Assembly (NCBI GenBank): GCA_050873965.1
Contig: JBNMJS010000048.1
Location: forward strand, 1-14,405
Reading direction: 5' to 3'
DNA length: 14,405 nucleotides
Source of the DNA: UBA2883 sp050873965
GTDB taxonomy: Bacteria > Cyanobacteriota > Vampirovibrionia > Gastranaerophilales > Gastranaerophilaceae
Of this stretch, positions 13,789 through 14,405 are shown one piece after another (within the stretch, counting starts at the first letter, position 1; every line of letters starts with the position of its first letter). The translations under genes and the position numbers were made by a program. The notes below the pieces were generated by a model, which saw only the letters and a program-made list of their open reading frames with translations, did not search any database and was not told the origin of the DNA.

Positions 13789-14016
13789 ATGATTAGATTA
13801 TTTATGTTAGATACTTGTGGATATTGTAAAAGAGTTATTGAATATTTAGATGAAAATAATATCCCTTATGAGAAAATTGATATTTCTGAAAAAGAGAATG
13901 AAGAAGCATTAGTGCGTATTGGTGGTAAACGACAAGTACCATTCATGATTGATACAGACAAAAATATTGAAATGTATGAATCTAGTGATATTTTAGAATA
14001 TCTTAAAACATTATAA
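13789..14016 (+). CDS. glutaredoxin-like protein
   Basis: The 75-residue product is a minimal thioredoxin-fold glutaredoxin, a small cytoplasmic thiol-disulfide oxidoreductase. It has the dithiol site Cys10-Gly-Tyr-Cys13 (LDTCGYCKRV), the cis-proline Pro51 in RQVPFM and a C-terminal YESSDILEYL segment that helps form the glutathione site. Length is at the short end for the family, but all strands and helices appear present. AGGAGA lies just upstream of ATG 13789. A TATAAT at 13759-13764 may be its -10 box, with no clear -35. It is separate from the fab cluster because of the terminator. No terminator is clear after it. Glutaredoxin, NrdH-like and glutathione S-transferase N-terminal-like labels are all possible. 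Confidence 0.9.
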   Translation: MIRLFMLDTCGYCKRVIEYLDENNIPYEKIDISEKENEEALVRIGGKRQVPFMIDTDKNIEMYESSDILEYLKTL

Positions 14017-14129
14017 TAATGATTTTTTCAGACAAACAGAAGTTAAACAAAACCTAACAGTATCATTTATTAGTAAATGCTTAACTCATTCAATTTTAAT
14101 TTTTTAAATTATGTTAGTAATCATGTAAT

Positions 14130-14172
14130 AGATACTTCGGCTAAAGCCTCAGTATGACGAAGTTATCGTCAT
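14130..14172. repeat. palindromic repeat unit
   Basis: Two hairpins overlap here: ATACT (14132-14136) with AGTAT (14151-14155) enclosing GGC/GCC, then ATGACGA (14154-14160) with TCGTCAT (14166-14172), a perfect 7-bp stem. The wording (AGATaCTTCGGCT...CCTCAGtATGACG) resembles a class of dispersed intergenic repeats common in bacterial genomes; I know it by look only. Confidence 0.7.
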
Positions 14173-14294
14173 TCTAAACAGAGGGAGCAAAGGCACGAAC
14201 GAATGTGAGAGGTGAAAATTTATAATCAAAACCACGCTTTTTGATTTAAATTTGAACGGTGCCGTTTATTGCGACCGAAAGAAGCGAAGAATCT
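14130..14294. repeat. possible composite or MITE-like element
   Basis: AGATaCTTCG at 14130-14139 and CGAAGAATCT at 14285-14294 are inverted copies with one mismatch, bounding 165 bp. Inside are a long imperfect stem, AAATTT/ATCAAAA (14216-14231) with TTTTGAT/AAATTT (14239-14253), and a near-palindrome AACGGTGCCGTT (14255-14266). No coding frame is present. It may be one non-autonomous element or just neighbouring repeats. Confidence 0.45.
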
Positions 14295-14339
14295 ATTATT
14301 ATAAATATTAAAATAGAACCAGAATAATATTTAATAACC

Positions 14340-14360
14340 ATGCTGAATTTATTTCAGCAT
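14340..14360. repeat. 8-bp palindromic unit
   Basis: ATGCTGAA (14340-14347) and TTCAGCAT (14353-14360) form a perfect stem around TTTAT. It has the same 8-5-8 layout and CYGAA/TTCRG core as the unit at 14375-14395. Confidence 0.75.
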
Positions 14361-14374
14361 CTATTTATAAAGAG

Positions 14375-14395
14375 ATTCCGAAACAAGTTCGGAAT
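14375..14395. repeat. 8-bp palindromic unit
   Basis: ATTCCGAA (14375-14382) and TTCGGAAT (14388-14395) form a perfect stem around ACAAG. The word context (GAGATTCCGAAACAAGTTCGG) is typical of dispersed palindromic repeats in several bacterial groups. Confidence 0.75.
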
Positions 14396-14405
14396 GACTC
14401 TATAC

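Larger units (their letters stand above)
14017..14405. other. intergenic stretch to the right edge
   Basis: No open frame with a ribosome binding site and no tRNA is seen. The first 110 bases hold only a weak 6-bp hairpin (14064-14079). The rest, from 14130, is the cluster of palindromic repeats listed separately, visibly richer in G+C than the surroundings. Confidence 0.7.

Noticed and set aside
14216..14253. Possible tracrRNA, because AATCAAAAC matches the repeat end
   Set aside because: Only nine bases match, expected by chance in DNA this AT-rich; the hairpin is 13.7 kb from the array and better explained as part of the repeat cluster.

Overview
The window is about 14.4 kb of AT-rich DNA (roughly one third G+C by eye) from a bacterium that looks like a non-photosynthetic relative of the cyanobacteria (Melainabacteria/Vampirovibrionia, most likely gut Gastranaerophilales). 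The main reason is the ClpC protein: its N-terminal domain reads, from memory, almost like a cyanobacterial ClpC, while base composition and codon use are those of a low-GC gut genome. No photosynthesis gene is present. This placement is an inference; no search was run.

Layout. Positions 3-484 hold the right-hand end of a CRISPR array (seven full 36-nt repeats, one half-repeat, seven spacers of 30-31 nt). It runs off the left edge, and no cas gene is visible. Next come clpC (603-3074, + strand, own promoter and terminator) and a secreted SIMPL-domain protein (3202-3930). A perfect 15-bp stem separates the latter from the convergent DAHP synthase gene aroF (4014-5027, - strand). aroF and a divergent gene of unknown function (5182-5583, TTG start, internally duplicated) are driven by back-to-back promoters whose -35 boxes overlap. 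A shared terminator hairpin follows, then rpsT (- strand) and a small secreted parvulin (- strand). Positions 6439-7061 carry no recognised gene but hold ordered signals: a tandem 10-bp repeat, a hairpin, a 41-codon hydrophobic ORF with a Shine-Dalgarno sequence, and a + strand terminator with no known gene in front of it.

From 7062 to 13651 lies one long + strand cluster: an 81-aa unknown protein, yceD (DUF177), rpmF with an unusual charged tail, plsX, fabH, fabD, fabG, acpP and fabF. It links ribosome assembly (YceD, L32) with the start of phospholipid and fatty-acid synthesis. PlsX makes acyl phosphate from acyl-ACP, FabD loads malonate onto ACP, FabH starts chains, and FabF and FabG extend and reduce them on the ACP made by acpP. 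acpP has its own good promoter, and a GC-rich hairpin lies between acpP and fabF, both suited to uncoupling ACP level from the enzymes. A terminator closes the cluster. A glutaredoxin gene follows, and the last 280 bases are a cluster of palindromic repeats of the dispersed intergenic type.

Most notable observation: read on the - strand, every CRISPR repeat ends in a perfect extended -10 element (TG-T-TATAAT) with a -35-like box 17 nt upstream. This is the repeat-internal promoter design known from type II-C arrays of Neisseria meningitidis and Campylobacter jejuni. The outermost half-repeat keeps the promoter half and has lost the other half.
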